From Tabrizicola_A aquatica (GTDB taxonomy: Bacteria; Pseudomonadota; Alphaproteobacteria; Rhodobacterales; Rhodobacteraceae), in assembly GCA_965194375.1 (NCBI GenBank), contig CBDAEL010000003.1: a stretch of DNA of 64,000 bases; one strand, 5' to 3'. Of the stretch, positions 1 through 8,000 are shown in pieces. A program made the translations under genes and the position numbers. The notes under the pieces were generated by a model, which ran no database searches, was not told the origin of the DNA, and saw nothing but the letters and a program-made list of their open reading frames with translations. Each line of letters starts with the position of its first letter. Position 1 is the stretch's first letter.

Positions 1-467
1 CGATGCGCCGTGGCTTCCTCTATCTGGTCGCCATCATGGACTGGTATACCCGCAAGGTGCTGGCCTGGCGGATATCCAACACGCTGGAAGCCGACTTCTG
101 CGTGGAGGCTTTGAACGAGGCGATCCATAAGTTCGGCCCGCCCGAGATCATGAACACGGATCAGGGCAGCCAGTTCACGTCCTTCGTCTGGACTGACAGG
201 CTGAAACGGGTTGGCACCCGGATCTCTATGGACGGCAAAGGGCGCTGCATCGACAACATCTTCATCGAGCGCCTGTGGCGGTCCCTGAAGTATGAATGCG
301 TCTATCTGCACGCCTGGGAAACCGGATCGCAGGCACGGGTCGGCATCGGGCGCTGGATCACCTTCTACAACCACCAACGCCCTCACACTGCCCATGGCGG
401 CCAACCGCCCGCCGTGGTCTACTTTAACCGCATTGAAACCGATCAGCAGGTGCAGGCAGTAGCTTAA
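1..467 (+). CDS. IS3-family transposase OrfB, C-terminal part (5' end outside window)
   Basis: This is the rve-type integrase core of an IS3-family transposase, which cuts and joins element ends. Visible motifs are YLVAIMDWYTRKVLAW, then the second catalytic Asp in NTDQGSQFT and, 35 residues later, the catalytic Glu in FIERLW. The family's first catalytic Asp (in a DxTY motif) would lie just upstream of the window. The C-terminus has the usual YNHQRPHTAHGGQPP signature. The reading frame starts before base 1, so the ATG at base 3 is internal. No frameshift is seen in the visible part, so this copy may be functional. Confidence 0.9.
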   Translation, partial: MRRGFLYLVAIMDWYTRKVLAWRISNTLEADFCVEALNEAIHKFGPPEIMNTDQGSQFTSFVWTDRLKRVGTRISMDGKGRCIDNIFIERLWRSLKYECVYLHAWETGSQARVGIGRWITFYNHQRPHTAHGGQPPAVVYFNRIETDQQVQAVA

Positions 468-506
468 ACAACCCGGAAAGCTGTCCAAGAGTTGGGGAGT
501 AGCTCA
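1..506 (+). mobile_element. IS3-family insertion sequence, right (3') half only
   Basis: The window opens inside an IS3-family element; only the C-terminal half of the transposase and the right end are present. The right terminus is placed at about 506, where the sequence CTGTCCAAGA followed by a GGGGAGTAGCTCA-like end matches the pattern of the second, decayed copy that begins immediately after. The left end lies outside the window, so the element could be intact. Confidence 0.8.
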
Positions 507-1108
507 ATCCCGCTGAATGCCAACAAGACCTACCCCTATCTGCTGGGCGTGCTGCGGATCGACCGCCCTAATCAGGTCTGGTGCGCTGACGTCACATATT
601 GGCTGATGCACAAAGACTTCATATTTCTGGTGGCCATCATGTACTGGTTCAGTCGCAAAGTGCTCTGCTGCCGCATCTCAAAAACGTTGGAGGCGGACTT
701 CTGCCTCTACGCGCTGAACAAGGCCATCCCAAAGTTCTACCGGCCCAAATCATGAACATCGACGAGAGCAGCCAGTTCACATCCTTCGACTGGACTGACA
801 GGTTGAAGCGGCACAAGACAATGATATCGATGGGCAGCAAAACCCGATACTTGGACATCACCTTCATGGAGCGGCTCTGGCGGTAGTGGAAGCATGAATG
901 CCTCTATCTGCACGCATAGAAAAACGGATCATGGGCGAAAGCCGGCGTGGGGCGTTAGATTACCTGCTGCAACCACTAGCGGCCTCACGCCGCCCATGTC
1001 GGTCAACCGCCTGACGTAGTCTAATGCGACGCAAACCATAACCATCAGCGGTGCACGACCTAGCTTAACTCAATCGGAAAACTCTCCAAGACACTGAGGA
1101 GGGGCTTA
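507..1108 (+). pseudogene. Decayed IS3-family transposase remnant (second copy)
   Basis: Translation in pieces gives a diverged copy of the same transposase: a segment reading YPYLLGVLRIDRPNQVW, CADVTYW with the first catalytic Asp, then LVAIMYWFSRKVL where the neighbour has MDW. A one-base deletion near 750 shifts the frame before the NIDESSQFTS segment. After FMERLWR near 885 there is a stop, and several more follow (near 918, 957, 979 and 1020). Its N-terminal half is missing and it begins directly at the right end of the first copy. The far end near 1082-1108 again carries a CTCCAAGA...GAGGAGGGGCTTA terminus. It is an old, dead relative of the element to its left. Confidence 0.85.
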
Positions 1109-1822
1109 GTTATAAATAAACCCATTCACTGGGTTCACACGGCCAAGCGTGCCGCCCACGCTGGCCACCTTGACGCGGCTCCAGTCGCCCTTGTCCGAGA
1201 CATCAACCACCAGCGTATCAAGCGTGATCTGGTTGCGTTCCCAATTGGCCTGATCGACCAGAATCTCCCGGTCTGAAAGCACCTTGGAGACCACCGCCAC
1301 ATGGCCCTTGGGCATGGCGCGGCTGGCAGCAAAGGACATCACGGCGCCCACTGCGGGCTCTTGGCCGCGGGCATAGCGGCCCTTGGCTTGCTGCCACCAG
1401 GTTTTGGCATTGCCGCGAATATCAAGCCCGGTCACCGCCCGAGCGAAGGGCACACACCAGATGCGCCCCTTGGGTTTGTTGGCCACCGCCTCGGCGACTG
1501 CCGCCTTCACCTCGGCCCGCGCCGCGTCGCTGGTGGAGCTCGACTGGGCATGGCCCGATGCCTTGGCGCGCTGCCGGTCGGCACGCCGCGCCTCACGCTC
1601 TGCGTCCCGTTCGGCTTTGGCCGCCGCGCGACGCTCGGCCCGCGCTTGCTGCGCGGCCGGATCTTGGGAGAAAATACCGACAAAAAGCCCGCCGGTCTTA
1701 AGCGGCACCGCCACGGTTTCTGCCGCACCCGTCACCACTGCACCCTCTTCGGCCCCGGCGGCCAAGGCCGGGATCAACGCCAAACTGGCGGTCAGCACAA
1801 GGATACGGGGCATTCGGAACAT
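1106..1822 (-). CDS. Secreted CHAP-domain protein
   Basis: A 238-residue protein with an N-terminal signal peptide (hydrophobic core LVLTASLALIPALAAG). A charged Ala/Arg/Glu-rich, probably helical linker runs over roughly residues 55-115, followed by a C-terminal CHAP (NlpC/P60-like) domain. The expected catalytic residues are visible: Cys123 in RIWCVPFAR, His174 in KGHVAVV and a polar residue in VDQANW (190-193). CHAP enzymes are amidases or endopeptidases that cut peptidoglycan peptides, so a periplasmic cell-wall role is likely. The start is chosen at the ATG preceding the signal peptide; longer in-frame starts add a charged leader that spoils it. The stop codon falls on the terminal bases of the IS remnant, so the C-terminus may have been trimmed or altered by the insertion. 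Confidence 0.8.
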   Translation of the reverse strand: MFRMPRILVLTASLALIPALAAGAEEGAVVTGAAETVAVPLKTGGLFVGIFSQDPAAQQARAERRAAAKAERDAEREARRADRQRAKASGHAQSSSTSDAARAEVKAAVAEAVANKPKGRIWCVPFARAVTGLDIRGNAKTWWQQAKGRYARGQEPAVGAVMSFAASRAMPKGHVAVVSKVLSDREILVDQANWERNQITLDTLVVDVSDKGDWSRVKVASVGGTLGRVNPVNGFIYN

Positions 1823-2001
1823 CAGCAAACCTGCAGTTGTTAAAACATCGCAGCGTCTTGCCATGCCACGGCCCTTCGGAAAACCCCTTCGCCACGCCAT
1901 CGGCAAGACCCCGCCCATTCAGCAAATGGCTTTCCTTTTTCCACCCGTCGGGCTAGCAAGCGCCATTCCTTTTCCCGCCCAGATGAACGGAGCACTACCT
2001 C

Positions 2002-2355
2002 ATGTCGAACGAGATCAAGCGGATTGGCGTTGGCGCCCGCATGTCCGAAGCTGTTTGCTACAATGGCATTGTCTGGCTGGCCGGTCAGATCGGCAACCCC
2101 GGTGACAGCGTCGAGGCCCAGACCCGCACCTGTCTGGCCGAGGTTGACCGCATCCTCGCCGAAGCTGGCACCGATAAGACCCGCATTCTCTCGGTTCAGA
2201 TCTGGCTGGCCGATATCTCGACCTTTGACGATATGAACAAGGTCTGGGACACTTGGGTGCCCGCCGGGCACACGCCCTCCCGCGCAACCGGTGAGGCCAA
2301 GCTTGCCACCCCGGATTACAAGGTTGAGATCATCGTGACGGCCGCGCTGAAGTAA
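2002..2355 (+). CDS. RidA family protein (YjgF/YER057c/UK114)
   Basis: A 117-residue RidA-family protein. Founding members hydrolyse reactive enamine/imine intermediates released by PLP enzymes such as threonine dehydratase, in the cytoplasm as a homotrimer. Arg94 in PSRATGEA sits where the catalytic Arg of RidA lies, followed by a KVEI strand carrying the family Glu. Length is normal. A GGAG sequence lies about 10 bases before the ATG. It stands alone, divergent from the CHAP gene, so its specific substrate cannot be told. It belongs to a RidA subgroup with TGEAKLA in place of the SCVEV of classical RidA, so deaminase activity is likely but not certain. Confidence 0.85.
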   Translation: MSNEIKRIGVGARMSEAVCYNGIVWLAGQIGNPGDSVEAQTRTCLAEVDRILAEAGTDKTRILSVQIWLADISTFDDMNKVWDTWVPAGHTPSRATGEAKLATPDYKVEIIVTAALK

Positions 2356-2384
2356 GCTGTTCTCGAAGATGAATCGAAAAGTAA

Positions 2385-2403
2385 GGGGGGCTTTCTGCCC
2401 CCC
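2385..2403. terminator. GC hairpin between convergent ridA and pgi (weak terminator)
   Basis: A perfect 7-bp G/C stem (GGGGGGC / GCCCCCC) around a five-base loop lies 30 bases after the ridA stop. There is no convincing T-run on either side, so it may slow polymerase or protect mRNA rather than terminate cleanly. The rest of 2404-2523 holds further imperfect inverted repeats and a stretch, CCCCCGAGGATATTTG at about 2463, resembling a dispersed element. Confidence 0.35.
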
Positions 2404-2523
2404 TCGCCCGTACCAGCCCACGCCATTGGTTTCTCGGACCAATGCCGAAACCAACGGCATACCCCCCGAGGATATTTGCGCCGCATTGAAGACAACAGTG
2501 CTCGGAAAACCGTTCTGCTGGCA

Positions 2524-4131
2524 TTAGGGCTTCAAGAACGCCACCAGCGCCGCCGTTGAGCCGTCCTTGCCCTCAGTGCCCGTCTTACCCTCCAGCACCG
2601 GTTGCAGCGCCAGCGCGAGTTCCTTGCCCAATTCCACTCCCCATTGGTCATAGGAATTGATGCCCAGAATCACGCCTTCGACAAAGACCCGATGCTCATA
2701 AAGCGCGAGGATCTGGCCCAGCGTGAAAGGCGTGAGCTTAGGATAGGCCAGCGTCGTGGAGGGTCGGTTGCCCGGAAACACCCGGTGGCGCGCCTGACGT
2801 TCCAACTCTGGCCCGCTGAGGCCCTTCTTCGCCATGATCGCCCGCGCCTCGTCCAAGGAGCGGCCCCGCATCAAGGCTTCGGACTGCGCCAGACAATTGG
2901 CGACCAGCAAGAGGTGCTGATGCGTAAGGTCTCGTTCATGCCCTTCGCGCGCCACCAGAAACTCGCACGGCACCACGCGGGTTCCCTGATGGATCAACTG
3001 GTAGAACGCATGCTGGCCATTGGTGCCCGGCTCGCCCCAGACCACGGGGCCCGATTGCACCGTCAGGTCTGAGCCATCGACCGCCACGCGCTTGCCGTTG
3101 CTCTCCATTTCCAGCTGCTGCAAATAAGCCGGCAGCCGCGACAGCCGCTGATCATAGGGCAGCAACGCGCGGCTGGCATGGCCTGCAATCTGCGCGTGCC
3201 AAATGCCGACCAAGGCCAGCATGATCGGCATATTCGCCAGCGGCGGCGCGCTTTGGAAATGGTCGTCCATCGCCCGTGCCCCGGCCAGAAACTGGTCAAA
3301 CTGCTTGGCTCCGATGGCGATCATCAGGGCGAGGCCAATTGGCCCCCAAAGCGAATAGCGCCCGCCAACCCAATCCTCTAAGCCAAAAACACGGCCCGGA
3401 TCAATGCCATAGGCGGCGGTCTTGTCAGCGGCGGTGGAGACAGCGGCGAATTGGCGGTTGGGCTGTGCCACCTGTCCCGCCATCCAGGCCTTGGCCGTGT
3501 CAGCATTGGTCATGGTTTCAATGGTGGTAAAGGTCTTGGAGGCGACGATCACCAGCGTCGTCTCGGGGTTCAGACCTTTCAGCGTATCCGCGATATGCGC
3601 GCCATCGACGTTCGACACAAAATGCACGCGCGGTCCGTCGTGATAGGGTGCCAGCGCCAGCACCGCCATGGCCGGACCGAGGTCCGATCCGCCGATGCCA
3701 ATATTCACCACATCGGTGATCCGCCCGCCCTGCCCGCGCATACGGCCCTGCCGCACATCTTCGGCAAAGGCCGCCATCCGTGCCCGTGTCGCCCGCACGC
3801 CCGGCATCACATCGGCCCCGTCCACCGCGATAACCGCCTCGTCACCCGCCCGCAGCGCCACATGCAGCACCGCCCGGCCCTCGGTGTCGTTAATCTTTTC
3901 CCCGGCAAACATCGCCGTACGGCGCGCGGCCACGCCTGATCCTTGCGCCAAATCCAGCAAAAGCGCGCGCGCCCGCGCATCGATGCCGGTTTTCGAATAG
4001 TCGAAGAGCATGTCACCTTCGCGCACCGAGAACGAAGCAGCCCGGGTGGGATCGGCGGCGAAAAGATCCAGAATTTTGCCCTTAGCCGTCGCGGCGTGAT
4101 GGTCTTTCAAGGCTTGCCATTTGTCGGCCAT
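2524..4131 (-). CDS. pgi: Glucose-6-phosphate isomerase
   Basis: A 535-residue phosphoglucose isomerase interconverting glucose-6-P and fructose-6-P in the cytoplasm. Family signatures are clear: NIGIGGSDLGP, the SKTFTTIETMTN loop that binds the sugar phosphate, the VGGRYSLWGPIG motif, and C-terminal EHRVFVEGVI and NSYDQWGVELGK. Length fits the family. It is the third gene of the minus-strand operon zwf-pgl-pgi, starting 3 bases after the pgl stop. In organisms using the Entner-Doudoroff route this isomerase returns fructose-6-P to glucose-6-P for re-entry through Zwf. Control probably comes from the palindrome ahead of zwf. Confidence 0.97.
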   Translation of the reverse strand: MADKWQALKDHHAATAKGKILDLFAADPTRAASFSVREGDMLFDYSKTGIDARARALLLDLAQGSGVAARRTAMFAGEKINDTEGRAVLHVALRAGDEAVIAVDGADVMPGVRATRARMAAFAEDVRQGRMRGQGGRITDVVNIGIGGSDLGPAMAVLALAPYHDGPRVHFVSNVDGAHIADTLKGLNPETTLVIVASKTFTTIETMTNADTAKAWMAGQVAQPNRQFAAVSTAADKTAAYGIDPGRVFGLEDWVGGRYSLWGPIGLALMIAIGAKQFDQFLAGARAMDDHFQSAPPLANMPIMLALVGIWHAQIAGHASRALLPYDQRLSRLPAYLQQLEMESNGKRVAVDGSDLTVQSGPVVWGEPGTNGQHAFYQLIHQGTRVVPCEFLVAREGHERDLTHQHLLLVANCLAQSEALMRGRSLDEARAIMAKKGLSGPELERQARHRVFPGNRPSTTLAYPKLTPFTLGQILALYEHRVFVEGVILGINSYDQWGVELGKELALALQPVLEGKTGTEGKDGSTAALVAFLKP

Positions 4132-4134
4132 GGC

Positions 4135-4806
4135 TTACTCCGCCCAATGTACGGTTGCGTCGTCCAGAACGGCGCGGATCGGCGCCAGTTCCGGGGGTAG
4201 ATCGCGCGCACGCTCAATCGCCGCGCGCTTTTCGGCCCCTGTGATGAGAATATGGATGGCCTCAGCCGCTTGCAGCACAGGTGCTGTCAGCGTCACGCGC
4301 GGCTCGCCCGCCGCCTCAGCGCGCAGGGCCATCAAGGGCGGCGCATCGGCGGCCAGCGCCTGTGTCAAGAAGTCCGCACCGGGAAAGAGGCTTGCCGTGT
4401 GCATGTCCGCACCCATGCCCAAAAGCAGCACCGAAACAGGCAGATGCGGCGCGAGGCCTTCGGCCAGCGCTGCAAGCTGGTCCTCAGGCTGGGCGGCTGG
4501 GGCATAAAGCGGCACGAGCTTGGCCTTGGCCGCCGGGCCACACAAAAGCCGCGCGCGCAAAAGCCCTGTGTTAGAGCGCGGGCTGTCTTCGTCCACCCAG
4601 CGCTCATCATTCAAGAACACCGCCACCTTGGACCAATCAAGCGGCATCTGGGACAGGATGTCGAACACCGGCCCCGGCGTCGTACCACCCGGCACCGAGA
4701 GCGAGGCATGGCCCCGCTCGGCAATCGCCGCGACCAGCCCCTCGGCCAACAGCTTGGCGAGCCCGTGATACAGCTGGTCCCGATCGGGATAGGCGATCAG
4801 CCTCAT
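4135..4806 (-). CDS. pgl: 6-phosphogluconolactonase
   Basis: A 223-residue DevB/SOL-type 6-phosphogluconolactonase, hydrolysing 6-phosphoglucono-lactone to 6-phosphogluconate. The glucosamine-6-P isomerase-like fold is shown by VPGGTTPGPVFD, NDERWVDEDSPRSN and LLGMGADMHTASLFPG. Its ATG overlaps the zwf stop in an ATGA arrangement, so the two are probably translationally coupled. Length is normal for the short, non-fused form. It supplies substrate for Edd/Eda, which are not in this window. Confidence 0.96.
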   Translation of the reverse strand: MRLIAYPDRDQLYHGLAKLLAEGLVAAIAERGHASLSVPGGTTPGPVFDILSQMPLDWSKVAVFLNDERWVDEDSPRSNTGLLRARLLCGPAAKAKLVPLYAPAAQPEDQLAALAEGLAPHLPVSVLLLGMGADMHTASLFPGADFLTQALAADAPPLMALRAEAAGEPRVTLTAPVLQAAEAIHILITGAEKRAAIERARDLPPELAPIRAVLDDATVHWAE

Positions 4807-6260
4807 TCCCGAATGTCCCGCCAGCGCCGCCCATCGCGGTGCATCAGCATCAGCGCATCTTCTGGCCCCGAGGACCCTGCATCATAGGGCTGCGGCTTGT
4901 CGCCCCGCGCTTCCCAGCCCTGAATGATCGGGTCTGCCCAGGCCCAAGCTGCCTCGACCTCGTCGCCGCGCATAAAGAGGGTCTGGTTGCCCCGGATCAC
5001 ATCCATGATCAGCCGCTCATAGGCGTCGGGCACCTCATTCAGATCGGCCCCGACCGTCTCGGCAAAGCTCATGTCCAAGGGCACCTGCATCAGGCGCATG
5101 CCGCCCGGACCGGGTTCCTTGATCATCACCATCAGGTTCATGCCCTCATTGGGCTGCAACCGGATCACCAGCACATTTTCGCGCCAGCCGCGTTCGTCGT
5201 CAAAAATAGAATGCGGCGGCTCGCGGAAGGTGATCGCAATCTCGGACGAGCGCGCCCGCAGCTTTTTGCCAGTGCGCAGATAAAAAGGTGTCCCCTTCCA
5301 GCGCCAGTTTGAGATATTGGCCTTCAGCGCAATATAGCTTTCGGTGCGGCTGTCGGGGTTTTCGGCATGGTCGCGGTAGCCGTCGTTGCCCGCCGTCGTC
5401 GGCCGATACTGGCCGCGGACGATGTCTTCGGGCTTCACCGGATCCAGCGCGCGGATGACCTTCAGCTTTTCATCGCGCACGGCGTCCGGGTCAAAGTGAT
5501 AGGGCGGCTCCATCGCGATCAGGCACAACAACTGCATCAGGTGGTTTTGCACCATATCGCGCATGGCACCCGACGTGTCGTAATAGGCTCCGCGCCCGGC
5601 CACATCCACCGTCTCAGCCACGGTGATTTGCACATGGTCGATGTATTCGGCCTTCCACAACGGCTCGAACAGGATATTGGCAAAGCGCACCGCCATCAGG
5701 TTCTGGACGGTTTCCTTGCCCAGATAATGGTCGATCCGGTAGATCTGCTGTTCCGAGAAATGCCGCGCCAGAACCGCGTTCAACGCCCGCGCCGTGGCCA
5801 GATCGCGGCCAAAGGGCTTTTCCACCACGATACGCGACTGTCCATCGGCAATGCCATGGGCATGCAGCCGCTCGGCCAGATCACCAAAGAGCGTGGGCGA
5901 GACTGAGAAGTAAAAGGCCTGCACCACACCGCCGCGCATCCGCGCCTTGAGTTCAGGCCAGCCTGCATCACCCTTGGCGTCAATCGCCACATAGCCCACA
6001 TGGGAGAGAAAGGCAGCAAGGCTCGCCTCGTCGCGACGGCTCGGTGGCACAAATTCTTCCACCGCCTCGCGCACAAAGGCGCGAAAGCCCTCATCGGTTA
6101 GCTCGGCCCGCGCCGCACCGATAATGCGGCCCGCGTCGGTCATCTGGCCGCCTTGAAAGCGGCGATACAGACCCGGCAAGATTTTGCGGCGGGCCAGATC
6201 CCCGGTTCCGCCGAAAATCACCAGATCAAAAGGGTCAACGGGTATGACACGAGGGGCCAT
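4803..6260 (-). CDS. zwf: Glucose-6-phosphate 1-dehydrogenase
   Basis: A 485-residue G6PDH, the entry enzyme of the Entner-Doudoroff and oxidative pentose phosphate routes; it oxidises glucose-6-P with NAD(P). The N-terminal nucleotide-binding motif FGGTGDLARRKILPGLY, the EKPFG motif and the substrate/catalytic RIDHYLGKE motif are all present. An AGGATG Shine-Dalgarno-like sequence precedes the ATG. It is the first gene of zwf-pgl-pgi. A perfect 12-bp palindrome (6292-6303) lies 32 bases upstream, matching LacI-type CceR-like operators, so carbon-source control is likely. Confidence 0.97.
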   Translation of the reverse strand: MAPRVIPVDPFDLVIFGGTGDLARRKILPGLYRRFQGGQMTDAGRIIGAARAELTDEGFRAFVREAVEEFVPPSRRDEASLAAFLSHVGYVAIDAKGDAGWPELKARMRGGVVQAFYFSVSPTLFGDLAERLHAHGIADGQSRIVVEKPFGRDLATARALNAVLARHFSEQQIYRIDHYLGKETVQNLMAVRFANILFEPLWKAEYIDHVQITVAETVDVAGRGAYYDTSGAMRDMVQNHLMQLLCLIAMEPPYHFDPDAVRDEKLKVIRALDPVKPEDIVRGQYRPTTAGNDGYRDHAENPDSRTESYIALKANISNWRWKGTPFYLRTGKKLRARSSEIAITFREPPHSIFDDERGWRENVLVIRLQPNEGMNLMVMIKEPGPGGMRLMQVPLDMSFAETVGADLNEVPDAYERLIMDVIRGNQTLFMRGDEVEAAWAWADPIIQGWEARGDKPQPYDAGSSGPEDALMLMHRDGRRWRDIRE

Positions 6261-6291
6261 GGCGACATCCTGCCGGAGTTGCTTCGGTTAT

Positions 6292-6303
6292 GTTAGCGCT
6301 AAC
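6292..6303. promoter_or_regulatory. LacI-type operator (CceR-like) upstream of zwf
   Basis: GTTAGCGCTAAC is a perfect 12-bp palindrome 32 bases before the zwf ATG. The same sequence occurs upstream of the second gap gene, and near-identical versions precede the first gap gene and a DUF1127 gene. The central CG and flanking half-sites are typical of LacI-family operators. CceR of Rhodobacterales is known to bind such sites at Entner-Doudoroff genes. The rest of 6261-6454 shows no gene. Confidence 0.75.
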
Positions 6304-6454
6304 GGGCGCTTCATACCCCCGTAGATCGGCAAAGTCTAGCACTGCTTTGCAAAGGCTTAAACCTCTTGTCGCGCCCCAAACGCAAGCCCCGGACACTTGG
6401 CGCACAAGCCCATTCACAGCGGTCGCGCGGTGAGGCTCCAACATGGGCCGTCCG

Positions 6455-7039
6455 TTACGCGTCGAGTTCCGCGTCCCAATACAGATAATCCATCCAGCTT
6501 TTGTGCAGATGGTTGGGCGGAAAGCGACGACCATGCGCCAGCATCTCGGCGGCTGTCGGCTGACGCGGCACCCGGTTCAATGACAGACCCGATTGGCGCA
6601 AGGTCTTGGACCCTTTGCGCAGATTGCACGGGCTGCAGGCGGCCACCACGTTTTCCCAACTGGTGATCCCCCCGCGCGAGCGTGGCACCACATGGTCAAA
6701 GGTCAGATCGCCCTTGCTGGCGCAATACTGACAGCAAAACTCGTCCCGTAGAAAAAGATTAAAGCGCGTGAAGGCCACGCGCTTTTGAGGTTTCACATAG
6801 TCTTTCAGGACGACGACCGAGGGTATGCGGAACTCTTGCCTTTGGCTGCGCACCACATGGTCATATTCGGCCACGATCTGCACCCGGTCGAGCACCGCCG
6901 CCTTGATCGCCTCTTGCCAGGGCCACAGCGACAAGGGGTAGTAACTCAGCGGTCTATAATCGGCATTCAGGACCAGCGCCGGAAAATGCTTCAGCGAAGC
7001 GGGATCGCGTACAAACTGTGTCCTGAAGTCGCCGTCCAT
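6455..7039 (-). CDS. HNH endonuclease family protein
   Basis: A 194-residue HNH nuclease-fold protein. The core is in the second half: zinc-ligand CxxC at 103-106 (CQYC), the DH catalytic pair at 115-116 (FDHVVPRSRGG), Asn130 and a second CxxC at 135-138 (CSPC). The N-terminal half (ALVLNADYRPLSYYPLS) is a conserved extension typical of a housekeeping HNH family in alphaproteobacteria whose role is unknown. The ATG giving MDGDFRTQFV is preferred over an upstream TTG. It is a single gene, with no methyltransferase or phage neighbour, so a restriction role is not supported. Confidence 0.85.
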   Translation of the reverse strand: MDGDFRTQFVRDPASLKHFPALVLNADYRPLSYYPLSLWPWQEAIKAAVLDRVQIVAEYDHVVRSQRQEFRIPSVVVLKDYVKPQKRVAFTRFNLFLRDEFCCQYCASKGDLTFDHVVPRSRGGITSWENVVAACSPCNLRKGSKTLRQSGLSLNRVPRQPTAAEMLAHGRRFPPNHLHKSWMDYLYWDAELDA

Positions 7040-7151
7040 AGTCCGAGGTATCCCCGTCAATTGACTGTCGTATCACTATATCTTGGGTTCGTTTCAAGGC
7101 AAGCCCCCGATATGCGGCAGATTAGCCCCCAAATATCACGCAAAAATGACA

Positions 7152-7175
7152 AAGGCCCCGGTCTCCCGGGGCCTT
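7152..7175 (-). terminator. Rho-independent terminator after coxM
   Basis: A GGCCCCGG...CCGGGGCC hairpin 20 bases after the coxM stop. Read on the minus strand it is followed by TTTGTCATTTTTG, a broken T-run. It separates the cox block from the HNH gene; the remaining bases to 7040 form the HNH upstream region. Confidence 0.65.
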
Positions 7176-7195
7176 GGGTTGTTCTGCCCTTGCGA

Positions 7196-7984
7196 TCAGT
7201 GCGCGGCGGTCACGGCACGCCCGGTCAGCACGCGTACCAGATTGGCGCGATAAGCCGCCGTTCCGTGCAGATCCGAGATCATGTCGTTGTCATCCACCGC
7301 CAGACCCTTGACCGCATCAGCGGTAAAGGATTTCGACAAGGCCGCCTCGCCTTCGGCCCAGCGGAACACGCCATTGTTCGACGCACCCGTCACGGCGACC
7401 CGCACGCCCGTCTTGAACTTGGCCACAAACACCCCGGTCAGGGCAAAGCGGCTGGCAGGCTGATTGAACTTCACATAGGCCGCCTTCTCCGGGATCGGGA
7501 AGGTGACGCCCGTGACGAACTCGCCTTCTTCAAGGGCGGTCGTGAACATGCCCTGAAAGTAGTCGTCCGCCGCGATCTTGCGCTTGTTGGTCACCACCGT
7601 GGCCCCACCGCCCAAAACCGCTGAAGGATAGCAGGCCGAGGGGTCATTGTTGGCAATCGACCCACCGATCGTGCCGCGAGAGCGCACCGCCGGATCGCCG
7701 ATGCCGCCCGCAAGGGCCGCGAGCGCCGGGTAATGCTTGGCCGCCTCACGTGCCACCACGGCATGGGCCGTGGCCCCGCCGATGTGCAAGCCACCATCGC
7801 CCATGCAAACGCCCTGCAACTCGGCAATCCCGGTCAGGCTGACCAGAACCGACGGCGCCGCAAGCCGCTGCTTCATCGTCGGCATCAGCGTCTGACCGCC
7901 CGACAGGGGCTGCGCCCCGTCTTGGCCCAGAAGTTTCGCCGCCTCGGCAATCGAGGAGGGTTTCACGAAGTCAAAGTTGTGCAT
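7196..7984 (-). CDS. CO-dehydrogenase-type FAD-binding medium subunit (CoxM-like)
   Basis: A 262-residue FAD subunit of the xanthine oxidase/CODH family. It carries electrons from the 2Fe-2S small subunit to the respiratory or other acceptor. The FAD-binding motifs are LSGGQTLMPTMK near residues 27-38 and the GTIGGSIANNDP segment, with a CODH flavoprotein C-terminal domain after about residue 175. A strong GGGAGGG ribosome site precedes the ATG, 16 bases after coxL. Gene order coxS-coxL-coxM differs from the coxM-S-L order of form I carboxydotrophs and fits form II clusters, whose substrate is generally not established. Confidence 0.85.
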   Translation of the reverse strand: MHNFDFVKPSSIAEAAKLLGQDGAQPLSGGQTLMPTMKQRLAAPSVLVSLTGIAELQGVCMGDGGLHIGGATAHAVVAREAAKHYPALAALAGGIGDPAVRSRGTIGGSIANNDPSACYPSAVLGGGATVVTNKRKIAADDYFQGMFTTALEEGEFVTGVTFPIPEKAAYVKFNQPASRFALTGVFVAKFKTGVRVAVTGASNNGVFRWAEGEAALSKSFTADAVKGLAVDDNDMISDLHGTAAYRANLVRVLTGRAVTAAH

Positions 7985-8000
7985 CTTTTGTCCCTCCCTG

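Noticed and set aside
6455..7039. Restriction or phage-defence nuclease
   Set aside because: The HNH protein belongs to a widespread housekeeping-like family and has no methylase, helicase or defence genes nearby.
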